Below, piece after piece: positions 8,365-17,183 of a stretch of DNA of 64,000 nucleotides. The number at the start of each line of letters is the position of its first letter. Within the stretch, counting starts at the first letter, position 1. Location of the stretch: contig CACZAC010000023.1 of the NCBI GenBank assembly GCA_902779125.1, positions 35,318 to 99,317 of the forward strand, in the 5' to 3' direction. Source of the stretch: an uncultured Bacteroidales bacterium. Its GTDB lineage: Bacteria > Bacteroidota > Bacteroidia > Bacteroidales > Muribaculaceae. The notes under the pieces were generated by a model. The model saw only the letters and a list, made by a program, of their open reading frames with translations, was not told where the DNA came from and made no database searches. Position numbers and translations under genes: made by a program.

Positions 8365-9222
8365 ATGAGACAACTTAAAATTACAAAATCCATTACTAAT
8401 CGCGAGAGCGCTTCGCTCGACAAGTATTTGCAGGAAATCGGACGCAAAGAGCTGATTACAGTCGATGAGGAAGTCGAGCTGGCACAGCGCATTCGTCAAG
8501 GTGACCAAGCAGCACTTGATAAACTTGTCAATGCCAACCTGCGCTTTGTCGTTTCTGTCGCAAAACAGTATCAGAACCAGGGATTGAGTCTTCCCGACTT
8601 GATCGACGAGGGCAATCTGGGCCTCATCAAGGCAGCGCAGAAATTCGACGAGACACGCGGCTTCAAGTTTATCTCCTATGCTGTGTGGTGGATTCGTCAG
8701 TCCATCCTACAGGCCCTTGCGGAGCAATCTCGCATTGTCAGGCTGCCGCTCAACCAGGTGGGCTCTATCAACAAGATCAGCAAGGCCCAGTCACGGTTTG
8801 AACAGGAGCATGAGCGCCGCCCGTCGGCCGAGGAACTCGCCGAGCGCCTTGACATCCCCGTTGACAAGATCAGCGACACGATGAAAGTGTCAGGTCGTCA
8901 CGTCTCGGTCGATGCACCGTTTGTCGAAGGCGAGGACAACAGCCTGCTGGATGTGCTGCCCAACAACGACTCACCCATGGCCGACTCCACCCTCAACCAA
9001 GAGTCGCTGGCCAAGGAGGTGAACCGCGCGCTGGATCAGCTCAACCCGCGTGAGAGGGACATCCTGAAGATGTTCTTCGGCATCGGCTGCCAGGAGATGA
9101 CGCTCGAGGAGATTGGTGCGAAATTTGACCTGACACGTGAACGCGTGCGCCAGATCAAGGAGAAAGCCATCCGCCGCCTGAAAGGCCAAAAGAGCAAACT
9201 GCTCAAAGCCTATTTAGGATAA
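8365..9222 (+). CDS. rpoD: RpoD-type sigma-70 factor, second tandem copy
   Basis: A 285-residue primary-type sigma factor with the same domain order as its neighbour: region 1.2 from residue ~18, the region 2 melting motif [13 protein letters not shown], and the region 4 helix-turn-helix [17 protein letters not shown]. Differences from copy 1 cluster in region 3 and the C-terminal tail, while the promoter-recognition helices are almost identical. It carries a consensus vegetative promoter and a rho-independent terminator, so it is transcribed alone. This copy is the likelier housekeeping sigma factor. Confidence 0.92.
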   Translation: MRQLKITKSITNRESASLDKYLQEIGRKELITVDEEVELAQRIRQGDQAALDKLVNANLRFVVSVAKQYQNQGLSLPDLIDEGNLGLIKAAQKFDETRGFKFISYAVWWIRQSILQALAEQSRIVRLPLNQVGSINKISKAQSRFEQEHERRPSAEELAERLDIPVDKISDTMKVSGRHVSVDAPFVEGEDNSLLDVLPNNDSPMADSTLNQESLAKEVNRALDQLNPRERDILKMFFGIGCQEMTLEEIGAKFDLTRERVRQIKEKAIRRLKGQKSKLLKAYLG

Positions 9223-9248
9223 CACAACTTATTGCAACAAGTATTCAG

Positions 9249-9273
9249 GCTGCCTCACAAGGGCAGCTTTTTT
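9249..9273 (+). terminator. Rho-independent terminator of the second rpoD copy
   Basis: GCTGCC (9249-9254) pairs with GGCAGC (9262-9267) and is followed by a run of Ts. Confidence 0.75.
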
Positions 9274-9494
9274 AATTGCCTATTCCCAAGACCATACACC
9301 GAAACGGTCTATTTGCATGGCCATCAATACGAAAAAAGTCTGAAAAATTGCAAGAATCAGAATTTGGTTGTAATTTTACCACTTCAAAGCCATCATGAAG
9401 CAACATCAAGAGACTTCATGACATCGTGCAAAGACATATCTAAGTTTTTTTACGGCAAAAGTATATTTATCAATAACCATTAATGATCTGAAAA

Positions 9495-9983
9495 ATGAAA
9501 AAGATTTTGACTTTAGTTTGCATGCTCATGCTTGGCGTGAGTATGGTAAGCGCACAAGTTCATCAGGGTGAGAGCGCCGCTGGAGCTCAGCTGGTGTATG
9601 GCACCGAGATTAAAAACCTGGGCATTGGCATCAGGTACCAGTATGGTATCCTTGACCAGCTGCGTGCCGAAATCGGCGTGAACTACTTCTTCGAGAAAAA
9701 CCACATGTCGTGGTGGGATGTCAACCTCAACGCCCATTACCTCGTTGGACTGTGGAACGAGCAACTGTACATCTACCCTATCGCAGGTCTCAACTACACG
9801 ATGGTGGACTTCAAGGGCGAACTCGACGATAAGGGCGAGAAGAACCATGTGGGCCTGAACCTGGGTGCTGGTGTAGAATATGAAATCACCAACCACTTCG
9901 GTGTCAACTTTGAATTCCGCCACACCGTCATCCGCAAGGTGGACCAGGGTGTCTTCGGGCTCGGTGTGAACTACAAGTTCTAA
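9495..9983 (+). CDS. Outer-membrane beta-barrel protein
   Basis: A 162-residue protein with a clear signal peptide (cleavage near AQ at residue ~21). The mature part alternates polar and hydrophobic residues in about eight strands and ends in a terminal Phe (GVNYKF), the usual C-terminal signal for barrel assembly. It resembles small OmpA/OmpX-like porin-family barrels of Bacteroidetes. Substrate or function is unknown. No good -7 box was found; TAATTTTAC near 9371 is one base off. It converges with the lipoprotein gene at 10074 over a shared terminator. Confidence 0.8.
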   Translation: MKKILTLVCMLMLGVSMVSAQVHQGESAAGAQLVYGTEIKNLGIGIRYQYGILDQLRAEIGVNYFFEKNHMSWWDVNLNAHYLVGLWNEQLYIYPIAGLNYTMVDFKGELDDKGEKNHVGLNLGAGVEYEITNHFGVNFEFRHTVIRKVDQGVFGLGVNYKF

Positions 9984-10004
9984 ACCCCACACTAAACTGA
10001 TTAC

Positions 10005-10048
10005 AAAACAAGCAGGACCAGCCTCACGGGCATGGTCCTGTTTGTTTT
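10005..10048. terminator. Bidirectional terminator between convergent genes
   Basis: A 16-bp stem with one wobble pair: 10005-10020 against 10033-10048, with A/T-rich flanks on both sides. It lies between the barrel gene and the minus-strand lipoprotein. Confidence 0.75.
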
Positions 10049-10073
10049 GTGTCCTTGTGTCACCGCAGCAGCA

Positions 10074-11600
10074 TCATTCCATGGGCTGCAGCTTGTCGAT
10101 GGCGCCGCTCACAAACGACGAGAAGTCATTCTCGTCCTCATCCTCGTTGCCAAATGCGTCACCCGCCTTGATGGTACACAGTGAGCGCAGCAATTCCAGC
10201 GAAGCGTTTGCCTTGGGCTCGTTGGTGTAGAAGTGGCCCTTGCCGTTGAAAATGTCCTCCAGGCCGAACTCGAAGTAGCCGTTGATGCTATCGTTGCGCG
10301 TCTGTGCAAAGATGCCCATCAATGCCGTATTGAAGAATTCACGCACGGGTTTCATCTCGTAGGCATAGCCCTCGGTCTGCTCATAGTCAAGCATCTTGAG
10401 GTAGAGAATGCCGTCGATGACACCGATGCGTATCATCTTATTGTCATACTGATAGATATACTCGCCCTCATACATCTCAGGAGCCTGCCCCATAGCGTTG
10501 GCAAAGTTACTGATTTGCGTCACGACCCCCTCGGAATCGGTAGAACGGGTGGCTATCACCATGTTCCACTCGCCCTCGAGATGCGGGTCCCGTGCCAGAC
10601 CGATGGTGAACGGGCCGTCCACGGTCGACAGGATTTTCGCCAGGTCAATGCGACCGATGTAGGGCAATTTGCCGAACATGCCCAGCAACTGCTGAATCTG
10701 CTTGAGTTTAACGAAATTCTCACCCTTGACACTCATCGTGAAGATATAGTCCATAGAGTTGGGGATAGCCTTGAGCACGTCCTCGCTGGGCGAACCCAGT
10801 GTCGAATTGAGTAACTGGGCGTATTCGCTGTTCTCGGCAGCGAGGATACGGGTCGCCATCTCGACACGTTTGTCGTCCAGCTCGACATTGCAGACCACGG
10901 CATCGATGTCACTCTCGGTGAAAATCTCGATGAGTGGCATCTTTTGGGACAGCTCCCGATAGACCTCGCTCTTGCCGAGGATGGACTTCAGGCCCTTGCC
11001 CAGCATCCAGGCATTGATGGCGGCATCGTCGTGCAGCACCGTCTTGACATCCTTGTTATCGATGATGCTGGTTGCCGTTTTGGAGAGAATGCCCTTGGCT
11101 GCACGGGCAGCGCGTGCAGCATCCATAGCCTTGTTGACGGTACCGATGAGAAGCACCTTGCCGTCAATGACATAGAGATTGTCCTTGACATACATACAGT
11201 CCAGCCCCTCGACCTTCTCAAAGTCGCCTCCCACACGCATCTCAAGCGTCTTGCGGGCCTTGTCGGGGTCGTCGAGCATCGCCAGAAACACCTTGCCAAA
11301 TGTCTTGACCGTGAAGAACACATAAGCCTTGTTGTCGGTGTCTATTCCCATCTGGGGCAACTCATTGAGCAGGATACACAACGGAGACGTGTCGTTATCA
11401 TCGATTACCTGCTGTAACGATTGGGGCAACACGATGCGGTCATCATCGAGCAAGCCCGCCTGCTTCAGAATCTCAGGGACATCAAAACTCACCACACCGG
11501 TAGCGTCGGAGGGAATCATTTCCTCAAGGTTGTTGCCTGCACATCCCGTCAGCAACAGGATGAGCATCCCAAGTGTCATTCTTCTAAACCACTTCTTCAT
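10074..11600 (-). CDS. DUF4836-like lipoprotein
   Basis: A 508-residue protein that starts at the ATG at 11600. Upstream codons in the open frame are ignored because the lipoprotein signal (LLLTGC, Cys near residue 20) begins here and a consensus promoter lies 87 bp upstream. The opening of the mature part (IPSDATGVVSFDV) and repeated alpha/beta segments fit the Bacteroidetes DUF4836 family of predicted surface or periplasmic lipoproteins with no known function. The C-terminus is acidic. Family assignment is from memory of the pattern. Confidence 0.7.
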   Translation of the reverse strand: MKKWFRRMTLGMLILLLTGCAGNNLEEMIPSDATGVVSFDVPEILKQAGLLDDDRIVLPQSLQQVIDDNDTSPLCILLNELPQMGIDTDNKAYVFFTVKTFGKVFLAMLDDPDKARKTLEMRVGGDFEKVEGLDCMYVKDNLYVIDGKVLLIGTVNKAMDAARAARAAKGILSKTATSIIDNKDVKTVLHDDAAINAWMLGKGLKSILGKSEVYRELSQKMPLIEIFTESDIDAVVCNVELDDKRVEMATRILAAENSEYAQLLNSTLGSPSEDVLKAIPNSMDYIFTMSVKGENFVKLKQIQQLLGMFGKLPYIGRIDLAKILSTVDGPFTIGLARDPHLEGEWNMVIATRSTDSEGVVTQISNFANAMGQAPEMYEGEYIYQYDNKMIRIGVIDGILYLKMLDYEQTEGYAYEMKPVREFFNTALMGIFAQTRNDSINGYFEFGLEDIFNGKGHFYTNEPKANASLELLRSLCTIKAGDAFGNEDEDENDFSSFVSGAIDKLQPME

Positions 11601-11686
11601 GGTCTTCAATTTGCGTTTTGTGATAGTTATAATAAAACACTTCAAATTCTATTGCCCGAGAGACTAGGAATCACTTGAACAATGGC

Positions 11687-11695
11687 ACAAAAATA
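11687..11695 (-). promoter_or_regulatory. -7 box of the DUF4836-like gene
   Basis: Minus strand TATTTTTGT fits TAnnTTTGY, 87 bp before the chosen start. Confidence 0.55.
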
Positions 11696-11928
11696 CGACA
11701 TATTAAGGATATAACAAGCATTTTTTGTAACAACTTTTTTCCTGCCGCCAAATTGCAGCTATAATCGCTCATAAAAACCAAAGAAATGTGGCTGGCAATG
11801 CCAGTAGAAAAGGGATGATTATCCACTCCATTGTTAAAAACAAGCAAAAAACATAAACCTCAATAATAAAAAATAGTAGTATTTGAAAAAAAAGCCTAAT
11901 CTATATAGCTTAATTCAAAATATTGAAC

Positions 11929-11937
11929 TAAATTTGG
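11929..11937 (+). promoter_or_regulatory. -7 box of the small acidic protein gene
   Basis: TAAATTTGG fits TAnnTTTG; the ATG is 74 bp downstream. The 365-bp region 11646-12010 holds only this and the divergent -7 box. Confidence 0.5.
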
Positions 11938-12010
11938 ACATTAAAACCATAGAAACAAGTATAACTCATCCAGGAGCAGTTGTAAGCACCTGATTAAAAG
12001 GAATAAGAAT

Positions 12011-12250
12011 ATGAATGACATTTCTGAAATTTTGCGCGAACTGCTGGACCGATACAGCAACACTCCCGAGTTAGACCGGGAGTTTGAGAGAATGCGACGT
12101 GAGGTTGATGGCTTCGAAGACGACTATGCCACATGGTGTGACGAGAATGGCTATAATATCAAGGACGGCTACCTCGATTTCGTCAACGAGATTGTAGAGT
12201 CCCAAGATTCCTACTGGGACAACTATCAGGAATTCGGAAACAATATTTAA
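12011..12250 (+). CDS. Small acidic protein of unknown function
   Basis: A 79-residue protein, strongly acidic, with a helical N-terminal half (MNDISEILRELLDRY...) and aromatic residues near the end (YWDNYQEF). No family is recognised and it has no signal peptide. A -7 box lies upstream and the aguA start is 75 bp downstream on the same strand, so the two could be cotranscribed. Codon use looks like that of real genes here. It is probably genuine but uncharacterised. Confidence 0.6.
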   Translation: MNDISEILRELLDRYSNTPELDREFERMRREVDGFEDDYATWCDENGYNIKDGYLDFVNEIVESQDSYWDNYQEFGNNI

Positions 12251-12324
12251 CTCACGTTGCACGTTTAATATCATATAAACACCCTATCATCATTAACATC
12301 AAACAACGATACACATCACAATAG

Positions 12325-13368
12325 ATGCTTTCCAAAAGAAACCGCAGCTTTGCTGCCGAGTGGGACTGCCAAGACGGCATTCTCATCTCATGGCCTCACG
12401 CCGGCACTGACTGGGCTTATATGCTCGACGAGGTGACGGCTTGTTATGTACAGCTGGCCAAAGCCGTCCTGCAGGATGACGAGCGGCTGGTCATCATCGC
12501 TCCCGATGCCGACGAAGTGCGCCTGGCATTAGGCTCAGATGTTGACTGGAGCCGCATCACCATCGTCGAACTGCCCACCAACGACACTTGGGTGCGCGAC
12601 TACGGACCCATCACCGTGTGGCACGACGGCAGGATGTCGCTCGCCGATTTCACTTTCAACGCCTGGGGCATGAAATTTGCCGCCGACTGCGACAACTTGG
12701 TCACCTCGCGCCTGAATGAGCGCGGTGTGTTCAATATGCCGCTGCTCAACTACCGTGACATCGTGCTTGAAGGCGGTTCTATCGAGACCGACGGCAACGG
12801 CACTGTGATGACAACGACCTGCTGCCTGACCGCACCCAACCGCAACGACGCCATCAGCCGAGAAGAAATGGAACAGGTACTGTTGGAGCGACTGGGATGC
12901 GTCAAGATGCTGTGGCTCGACCACGGCTCCCTCGCGGGAGACGACACCGACGGTCACATCGACACACTGGCCCGCTTTGCTCCCGGTGGCATCATCCTCT
13001 ACACGGGATGCGACGACCCCGAGGACGAACATTTCGAGCCGATGAGGCAGATGGAAGAACAACTCAAGACCTTCACTGACGCCGACGGTAACCATTACCA
13101 CCTCATCAAGCTGCCGCTGCCTGACGCCTGTTATGACGAAATCTCCAGATTGCCCGCCACCTATGCCAACTTTCTGGTGACTAACCACCAGGTGCTCGTA
13201 CCCATTTATGGGCAGCCCGAGAAAGACCTCCAGGCATGCCAACTCATCGGCGAAGCCTTTCCTGGCCGCAAAGTCACAGGAATTGACTGCCAAGCGCTCA
13301 TCTGCCAGCACGGCTCACTGCACTGTGCCACCATGCAACTGCCCAAAGGTTCACTGACTAATCACTAA
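12325..13368 (+). CDS. aguA: Agmatine deiminase family protein
   Basis: A 347-residue enzyme of the peptidyl-arginine deiminase fold that would convert agmatine to N-carbamoylputrescine and ammonia. Motifs include NDTWVRDYGPI (about residues 89-99), EGGSIETDGNG, and DGHIDTLARF with the catalytic His and Asp. The nucleophilic Cys is near the C-terminus in HGSLHCATMQLP. It has no signal peptide, unlike secreted P. gingivalis PPAD. aguB begins 15 bp after its stop, which strongly supports the agmatine role. Confidence 0.92.
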   Translation: MLSKRNRSFAAEWDCQDGILISWPHAGTDWAYMLDEVTACYVQLAKAVLQDDERLVIIAPDADEVRLALGSDVDWSRITIVELPTNDTWVRDYGPITVWHDGRMSLADFTFNAWGMKFAADCDNLVTSRLNERGVFNMPLLNYRDIVLEGGSIETDGNGTVMTTTCCLTAPNRNDAISREEMEQVLLERLGCVKMLWLDHGSLAGDDTDGHIDTLARFAPGGIILYTGCDDPEDEHFEPMRQMEEQLKTFTDADGNHYHLIKLPLPDACYDEISRLPATYANFLVTNHQVLVPIYGQPEKDLQACQLIGEAFPGRKVTGIDCQALICQHGSLHCATMQLPKGSLTNH

Positions 13369-13383
13369 TCTCAACCACAAATC

Positions 13384-14259
13384 ATGAAAATAGGAATCAT
13401 ACAACAACGCAACAGCAGCGATGTCACCGCCAACCGCCAATCGCTGATCAACAAGATAAAGCAGCTTGCCAGCCAGGGCGCCCAACTCGTCGTCCTGCCC
13501 GAGCTGCACGACTCGCTCTACTTCTGCCAGGTGGAGAGTGTGGACAACTTTGACCTCGCCGTGCCCATTCCTGGTGATGTGACCCGTGAATATGCCGACG
13601 TGGCACGCGACTGCGGCATCGTGCTAGTCACCTCGCTGTTCGAGAAGCGCTCGACAGGCCTCTACCACAATACGGCGGTGGTATTCGACACCGACGGCAG
13701 TGTGGCGGGCCAGTATCGCAAGATGCACATCCCCGACGACCCTGCCTACTACGAGAAATTCTATTTCACTCCTGGTGACCAGGGATTCATCCCCATCGAG
13801 ACGTCGCTGGGCAAACTGGGTGTGATGGTGTGCTGGGACCAGTGGTACCCTGAGGGCGCCCGCCTGATGGCAATGCGCGGTGCCGAACTGCTCATCTACC
13901 CCACCGCTATCGGCTACGAGAGCAGCGACACGCCAGAGGAGCAGGAACGCCAGCGCGAGGCCTGGACCACCGTGCAACGTGGTCATGCCGTTGCCAACGG
14001 CCTCCACGTCATCACCGTGAACCGCGTGGGTCATGAACCCGACCCGTCGAGCCAGACCAATGGCATCCAGTTCTGGGGCAGCAGCTTTGTCGCCGGCCCA
14101 CAGGGCGAACTCATCTATCGCGCCCCCAACGACAGCGAGGACATCCAGGTCATCGACATCGACATGGAGCGCAGCGAGCAGGTGCGCCGCTGGTGGCCCT
14201 TCCTGCGCGACCGCCGCATCGAGTGCTACGGCGACCTCGACAAGCGTTTCCTGGACTAA
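13384..14259 (+). CDS. aguB: N-carbamoylputrescine amidase
   Basis: A 291-residue nitrilase-superfamily enzyme that hydrolyses N-carbamoylputrescine to putrescine, CO2 and ammonia. The Glu-Lys-Cys triad is visible: Glu in VVLPELHD, Lys in YRKMHIPDD and Cys in GVMVCWDQWYPEGAR. The WDQWYPE wording is characteristic of the AguB branch. It follows aguA by 15 bp, forming the two-step agmatine-to-putrescine pathway, and is followed by a long hairpin. Confidence 0.93.
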   Translation: MKIGIIQQRNSSDVTANRQSLINKIKQLASQGAQLVVLPELHDSLYFCQVESVDNFDLAVPIPGDVTREYADVARDCGIVLVTSLFEKRSTGLYHNTAVVFDTDGSVAGQYRKMHIPDDPAYYEKFYFTPGDQGFIPIETSLGKLGVMVCWDQWYPEGARLMAMRGAELLIYPTAIGYESSDTPEEQERQREAWTTVQRGHAVANGLHVITVNRVGHEPDPSSQTNGIQFWGSSFVAGPQGELIYRAPNDSEDIQVIDIDMERSEQVRRWWPFLRDRRIECYGDLDKRFLD

Positions 14260-14272
14260 GGAAAAACAAACA

Positions 14273-14332
14273 ACGAATTACGCGAATTAAACGAATGGCT
14301 TCCGCCTGGTTCGTAAAATTCGCGTAATTCGT
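14273..14332. terminator. Long hairpin between convergent aguB and the repeat-protein gene
   Basis: A 23-bp imperfect inverted repeat (14273-14295 with 14310-14332) built from ACGAATTACGCGAATTAA and its complement. Similar AATTCGCG/TAATTCG words occur near 30790, so it may also be a dispersed palindrome that serves as terminator. Confidence 0.65.
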
Positions 14333-14351
14333 TATTTATTCAGGAAACTGA

Positions 14352-14981
14352 TTAGGCCTCGCCTTCGTCCTTGGGACCGCCAAAGGCATTCTTCAGGAAG
14401 TCCTGTACCTTGTCCATCACGCCCTCGGCAGCTTTGCTGGCATCGTCAAGCGCATCTTTGGCTTTGTCAAGAACGCTCTCCTCACCCTCCTTGGGCTCAA
14501 AAGCCTCTTTAGCCTTCTGTGACAGGTCCTGAGCAACCTCGGTAGCAGCGGCAGTACCCTGCTCCACAAAGTCCTTCGCCTTATCCATCATCTCGCCGGC
14601 AGCGGTTGCACCCTCACCGAACATTTCTTTGGCTTTATCCAGCAGACCGGATTCGCCCTCCTTAGTTTCGAACATCGCCTTGGCTTTCTCCAGGAAATCC
14701 TCGCTCATTTCACCGGCGGCAGTAGTACCCTTGTCAAGCATCTCCTTGAGTTGGTCGAGCACACCAGCTTCACCTTCCTTGCCTTCAAGCATTTCCTTAG
14801 CTTTGTCAAAGAAGCCAGGTTCTCCCTCTTTACTCTCAAACATGCCTTTGAGTTTGTCAAACATGCCGGCGCCGTCGTTGGCAGCTTCGCCAAGCATATC
14901 CTTCAACTGGTCAAAGATGTTGCCAGTCTCATTCTTCATCTCCTCGGGAGCCTGTTCGGGATTCTTCATTTCCTCGTCCAT
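14352..14981 (-). CDS. Amphipathic LEA/apolipoprotein-like repeat protein
   Basis: A 209-residue protein starting at the ATG at 14981 (MDEEMKNPEQ); codons further upstream lie between promoter and start and are ignored. It is almost entirely Ala, Glu, Lys, Gly, Met and Asp. It repeats an 11- to 14-residue amphipathic helix word of the form LDKAKEMF plus a KEGE linker at least four times. There is no Cys or Trp and no signal peptide. Such composition is seen in late-embryogenesis-abundant, apolipoprotein and MT0933-like proteins. A desiccation- or membrane-associated role is a guess. It has a consensus promoter. Confidence 0.75.
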   Translation of the reverse strand: MDEEMKNPEQAPEEMKNETGNIFDQLKDMLGEAANDGAGMFDKLKGMFESKEGEPGFFDKAKEMLEGKEGEAGVLDQLKEMLDKGTTAAGEMSEDFLEKAKAMFETKEGESGLLDKAKEMFGEGATAAGEMMDKAKDFVEQGTAAATEVAQDLSQKAKEAFEPKEGEESVLDKAKDALDDASKAAEGVMDKVQDFLKNAFGGPKDEGEA

Positions 14982-15047
14982 ATTACATCCTGTATTATAT
15001 AAAAATGTGTGCCTACTTCCTTTCAAGCGATTCGGCTTTCTCTGCCC

Positions 15048-15056
15048 CCAAAGTTA
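15048..15056 (-). promoter_or_regulatory. -7 box of the repeat-protein gene
   Basis: Minus strand TAACTTTGG with a TTG 19 bp upstream; start is 67 bp downstream. Confidence 0.7.
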
Positions 15057-15284
15057 CACAATATTTGAATATAAACAACAAAAACCCTCCACAATTTAAC
15101 AACCTCCCTCATCATTCCCGACAAATAAATCAAGAATAATAACTATATTTGCAACCAGAATAAAGTCCGACACTGTCAGACATTGTCCGACCAAGTCCGA
15201 CTAGGCACTGGGTGTAAAACTAAAGGGCCGGGGCAGTAAATGCCTCGGTCCTTCGGTTTTCTTATTCTCAAGAATGGGCCAGTA

Positions 15285-15600
15285 TTAAGCCTCTTCCTTC
15301 TTGATAATGCGGCGCTCCTTGATGCGAGCCTTCTTACCGGTGAGACCACGCAGGTAATACAGCTTAGCGCGACGCACCTTACCATGCTTGTTGATAACGA
15401 TGCTGTCAATAAACGGAGACTCGAGCGGGAAAATACGCTCAACGCCGATGTTGTCACTGATCTTGCGAACGGTGAAACGCTTCTTCTCACCCTCGCCAGT
15501 GATCTTAATCACCACACCACGGTACTGCTGGATACGCTCCTTGTTACCCTCCTTGATGCGGTATGCTAAATGCTTGTTCTGCAACTTTAATCAAGTCCAT
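15285..15600 (-). CDS. rplS: 50S ribosomal protein L19, with an out-of-frame lesion near the 5' end
   Basis: Residues from [22 protein letters not shown] to the C-terminus are a typical L19. The natural start is at 15600, where [11 protein letters not shown] matches the conserved L19 N-terminus, but that frame then jumps at about 15567 and stops. Compared with the family, about 17 residues are missing and the frame shifts, as expected from a ~50-nt deletion. An open frame from a TTG at 15584 would give 99 residues without the N-terminal helix. L19 is essential, so this is either an assembly error or a true lesion compensated elsewhere. Confidence 0.85.
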
Positions 15601-15683
15601 TTTAATATCTTTTAATTCGTTAATAATCACTTCGCAATATACACAAGCCACTCAATTTCTTGCCAGAGATTACGAAAAGCGGG

Positions 15684-15692
15684 GCAAAGGTA
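15684..15692 (-). promoter_or_regulatory. Vegetative promoter of rplS
   Basis: Minus strand TACCTTTGC with TTG 19 bp upstream; the natural rplS ATG is 84 bp downstream. An intact promoter argues that the locus is, or was recently, active. Confidence 0.75.
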
Positions 15693-15733
15693 GTACAATT
15701 TTCTGAACTGGCAATAAAAAAAATAACATTTTT

Positions 15734-16315
15734 TCAGGACAGGTATTCCTTGATATAGAGTTCGCAGTTGGCGACCAAGGTGTCGTACCATTGCTGGCCA
15801 TAGCGCTCGATGAGCGGTTCTTTCAGGAACTGGTACAGGCGGATGCCCTCGCGGCGTCCAAGCACCTCGGCACACTTGCAGATTTTCCATCGGTCGAAGT
15901 TCACCGCCTCGTAACCCGGATAACGCTTGATGCGCACCGGATAGAGAGAGCAGGACATGGGTTTACGCCAATTGATGCGTCCCTCACGATAGGCTTTCTC
16001 AATGGCACACAGACACATGCCGCCCGGCGCATAGGTCGAGAAAACGCAGTTGGCTCCCCCAACGAGTTGCGTCACCAGTTCACCCTCCACGTCAAAGAAG
16101 GCGACGCCGTTCTCCTTAATCTGCTCTTGAGCCTGCGGCAGCAGGTCATCCCACACTTCGGGCAGTATTTCCTTTAGGCGCCGATACTCCTCCTGTGTTA
16201 AAGGCGCCCCCGAGTCACCCTCGATGCAGCAAGCCCCCAGGCACGTCTCCAAGTCACAACAGAAGAAGCGCTCCACGAGGTCAAGACTAACCAATGTGCC
16301 GTCGATATCAAACAT
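15734..16315 (-). CDS. DUF3109 family cysteine-rich protein
   Basis: A 193-residue cytoplasmic protein with a conserved cysteine pattern: FFCCDLETCLGACCIEGDSGAPL near the start, and later CVFS, CLCAIEKAY, SCSLYP and CKCAEVLGR. Such Cys groups suggest metal or Fe-S binding, as in YkgJ-like proteins. The opening matches the DUF3109 family of Bacteroidetes; function is unknown. It lies 59 bp downstream of cdaA on the same strand and may be the last gene of a folP-cdaA operon. Confidence 0.85.
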   Translation of the reverse strand: MFDIDGTLVSLDLVERFFCCDLETCLGACCIEGDSGAPLTQEEYRRLKEILPEVWDDLLPQAQEQIKENGVAFFDVEGELVTQLVGGANCVFSTYAPGGMCLCAIEKAYREGRINWRKPMSCSLYPVRIKRYPGYEAVNFDRWKICKCAEVLGRREGIRLYQFLKEPLIERYGQQWYDTLVANCELYIKEYLS

Positions 16316-16317
16316 AG

Positions 16318-16346
16318 TTCAGTTTTCAGTTTTCAGTTTTCAGTTG
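16318..16346. repeat. Four tandem copies of a 7-bp word (CAGTTTT)
   Basis: A short CAGTTTT array sits between cdaA and the DUF3109 start. Similar simple tracts are common between Bacteroidetes genes. It could slip and alter spacing. Confidence 0.7.
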
Positions 16347-16374
16347 CTTTATTTTGTGTGAAAGGGCTATCAAC

Positions 16375-17160
16375 TCAATCGTTCTCAACAAGTGCCGACA
16401 GGGCGTGTTCGAGGTCGGTACTGGAGAGGTTCAAATGCAGTTCACCCTTGTGGGCATAGGAAATACGCCCCGTCTCCTCGCTCACGACAATGGCAATGGC
16501 ATCAGTTGCCTGGGCAATGCCCTTTGCCGAACGGTGGCGCAGTCCCAGGTAACGCGGGATATTGGTATCATGGGACACGGGCAGGATACATCCGGCACTC
16601 ATGATTTTGCTGCCGGCAACTATCAGTGCACCGTCATGCAACGGGCTGTTTTTGAAAAAGATATTCTCTATCAGTCGAGAGTTGATGTCAGCGTTAATCA
16701 TGTCGCCCGTGCGCTCATAGTCGGTCAGGGGCATCGTGCGTTGAATCACAATCAGGGCGCCAGTCTTGGTTTTAGCCATGTTCATGCACGCATACACCAC
16801 AGGCATAATCCACTTCTTCTCGTCGGCCACCTCGCCCTTGCTTTTGAAGAGTTTTTCAAATATCTTGAAGCCCCGTCTGGAACCCAGTTCGGTCAAGAAA
16901 CGCTTAATCTCGTCTTGGAACAGGATGACGAGGATAAACAGGCCGATGTCGATGAACTTGTCCATGATGGTGCCGATGAGGCGCATGTCCATCATCTTGT
17001 ACATCACTACCCAGGCAACGACAAACGCCAGGACGCCCACAAAGATGTCGAGCGAGCCCGAATCCTTCATCGTGCGGTAGAGGTAGTACAGGAAAGTGGC
17101 AACCAGTAGGATGTCAACCAAGTCCTTGAAACTGAAAAGTGAGAATAGTGAACTGAGCAT
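16375..17160 (-). CDS. cdaA: Diadenylate cyclase CdaA
   Basis: A 261-residue enzyme that makes the second messenger c-di-AMP from two ATP. Three membrane helices occupy roughly residues 10-90. The DAC domain follows with the DGA motif (SPLHDGALIV) and the RHRSA motif (LGLRHRSAKGIAQ), both needed for catalysis, and ends in VSEETGRIS. It starts 23 bp after the folP stop, so it is cotranscribed with folP, an arrangement common in Bacteroidetes. Confidence 0.95.
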   Translation of the reverse strand: MLSSLFSLFSFKDLVDILLVATFLYYLYRTMKDSGSLDIFVGVLAFVVAWVVMYKMMDMRLIGTIMDKFIDIGLFILVILFQDEIKRFLTELGSRRGFKIFEKLFKSKGEVADEKKWIMPVVYACMNMAKTKTGALIVIQRTMPLTDYERTGDMINADINSRLIENIFFKNSPLHDGALIVAGSKIMSAGCILPVSHDTNIPRYLGLRHRSAKGIAQATDAIAIVVSEETGRISYAHKGELHLNLSSTDLEHALSALVEND

Positions 17161-17183
17161 GAGTTATATTGTACGATTGTGGA

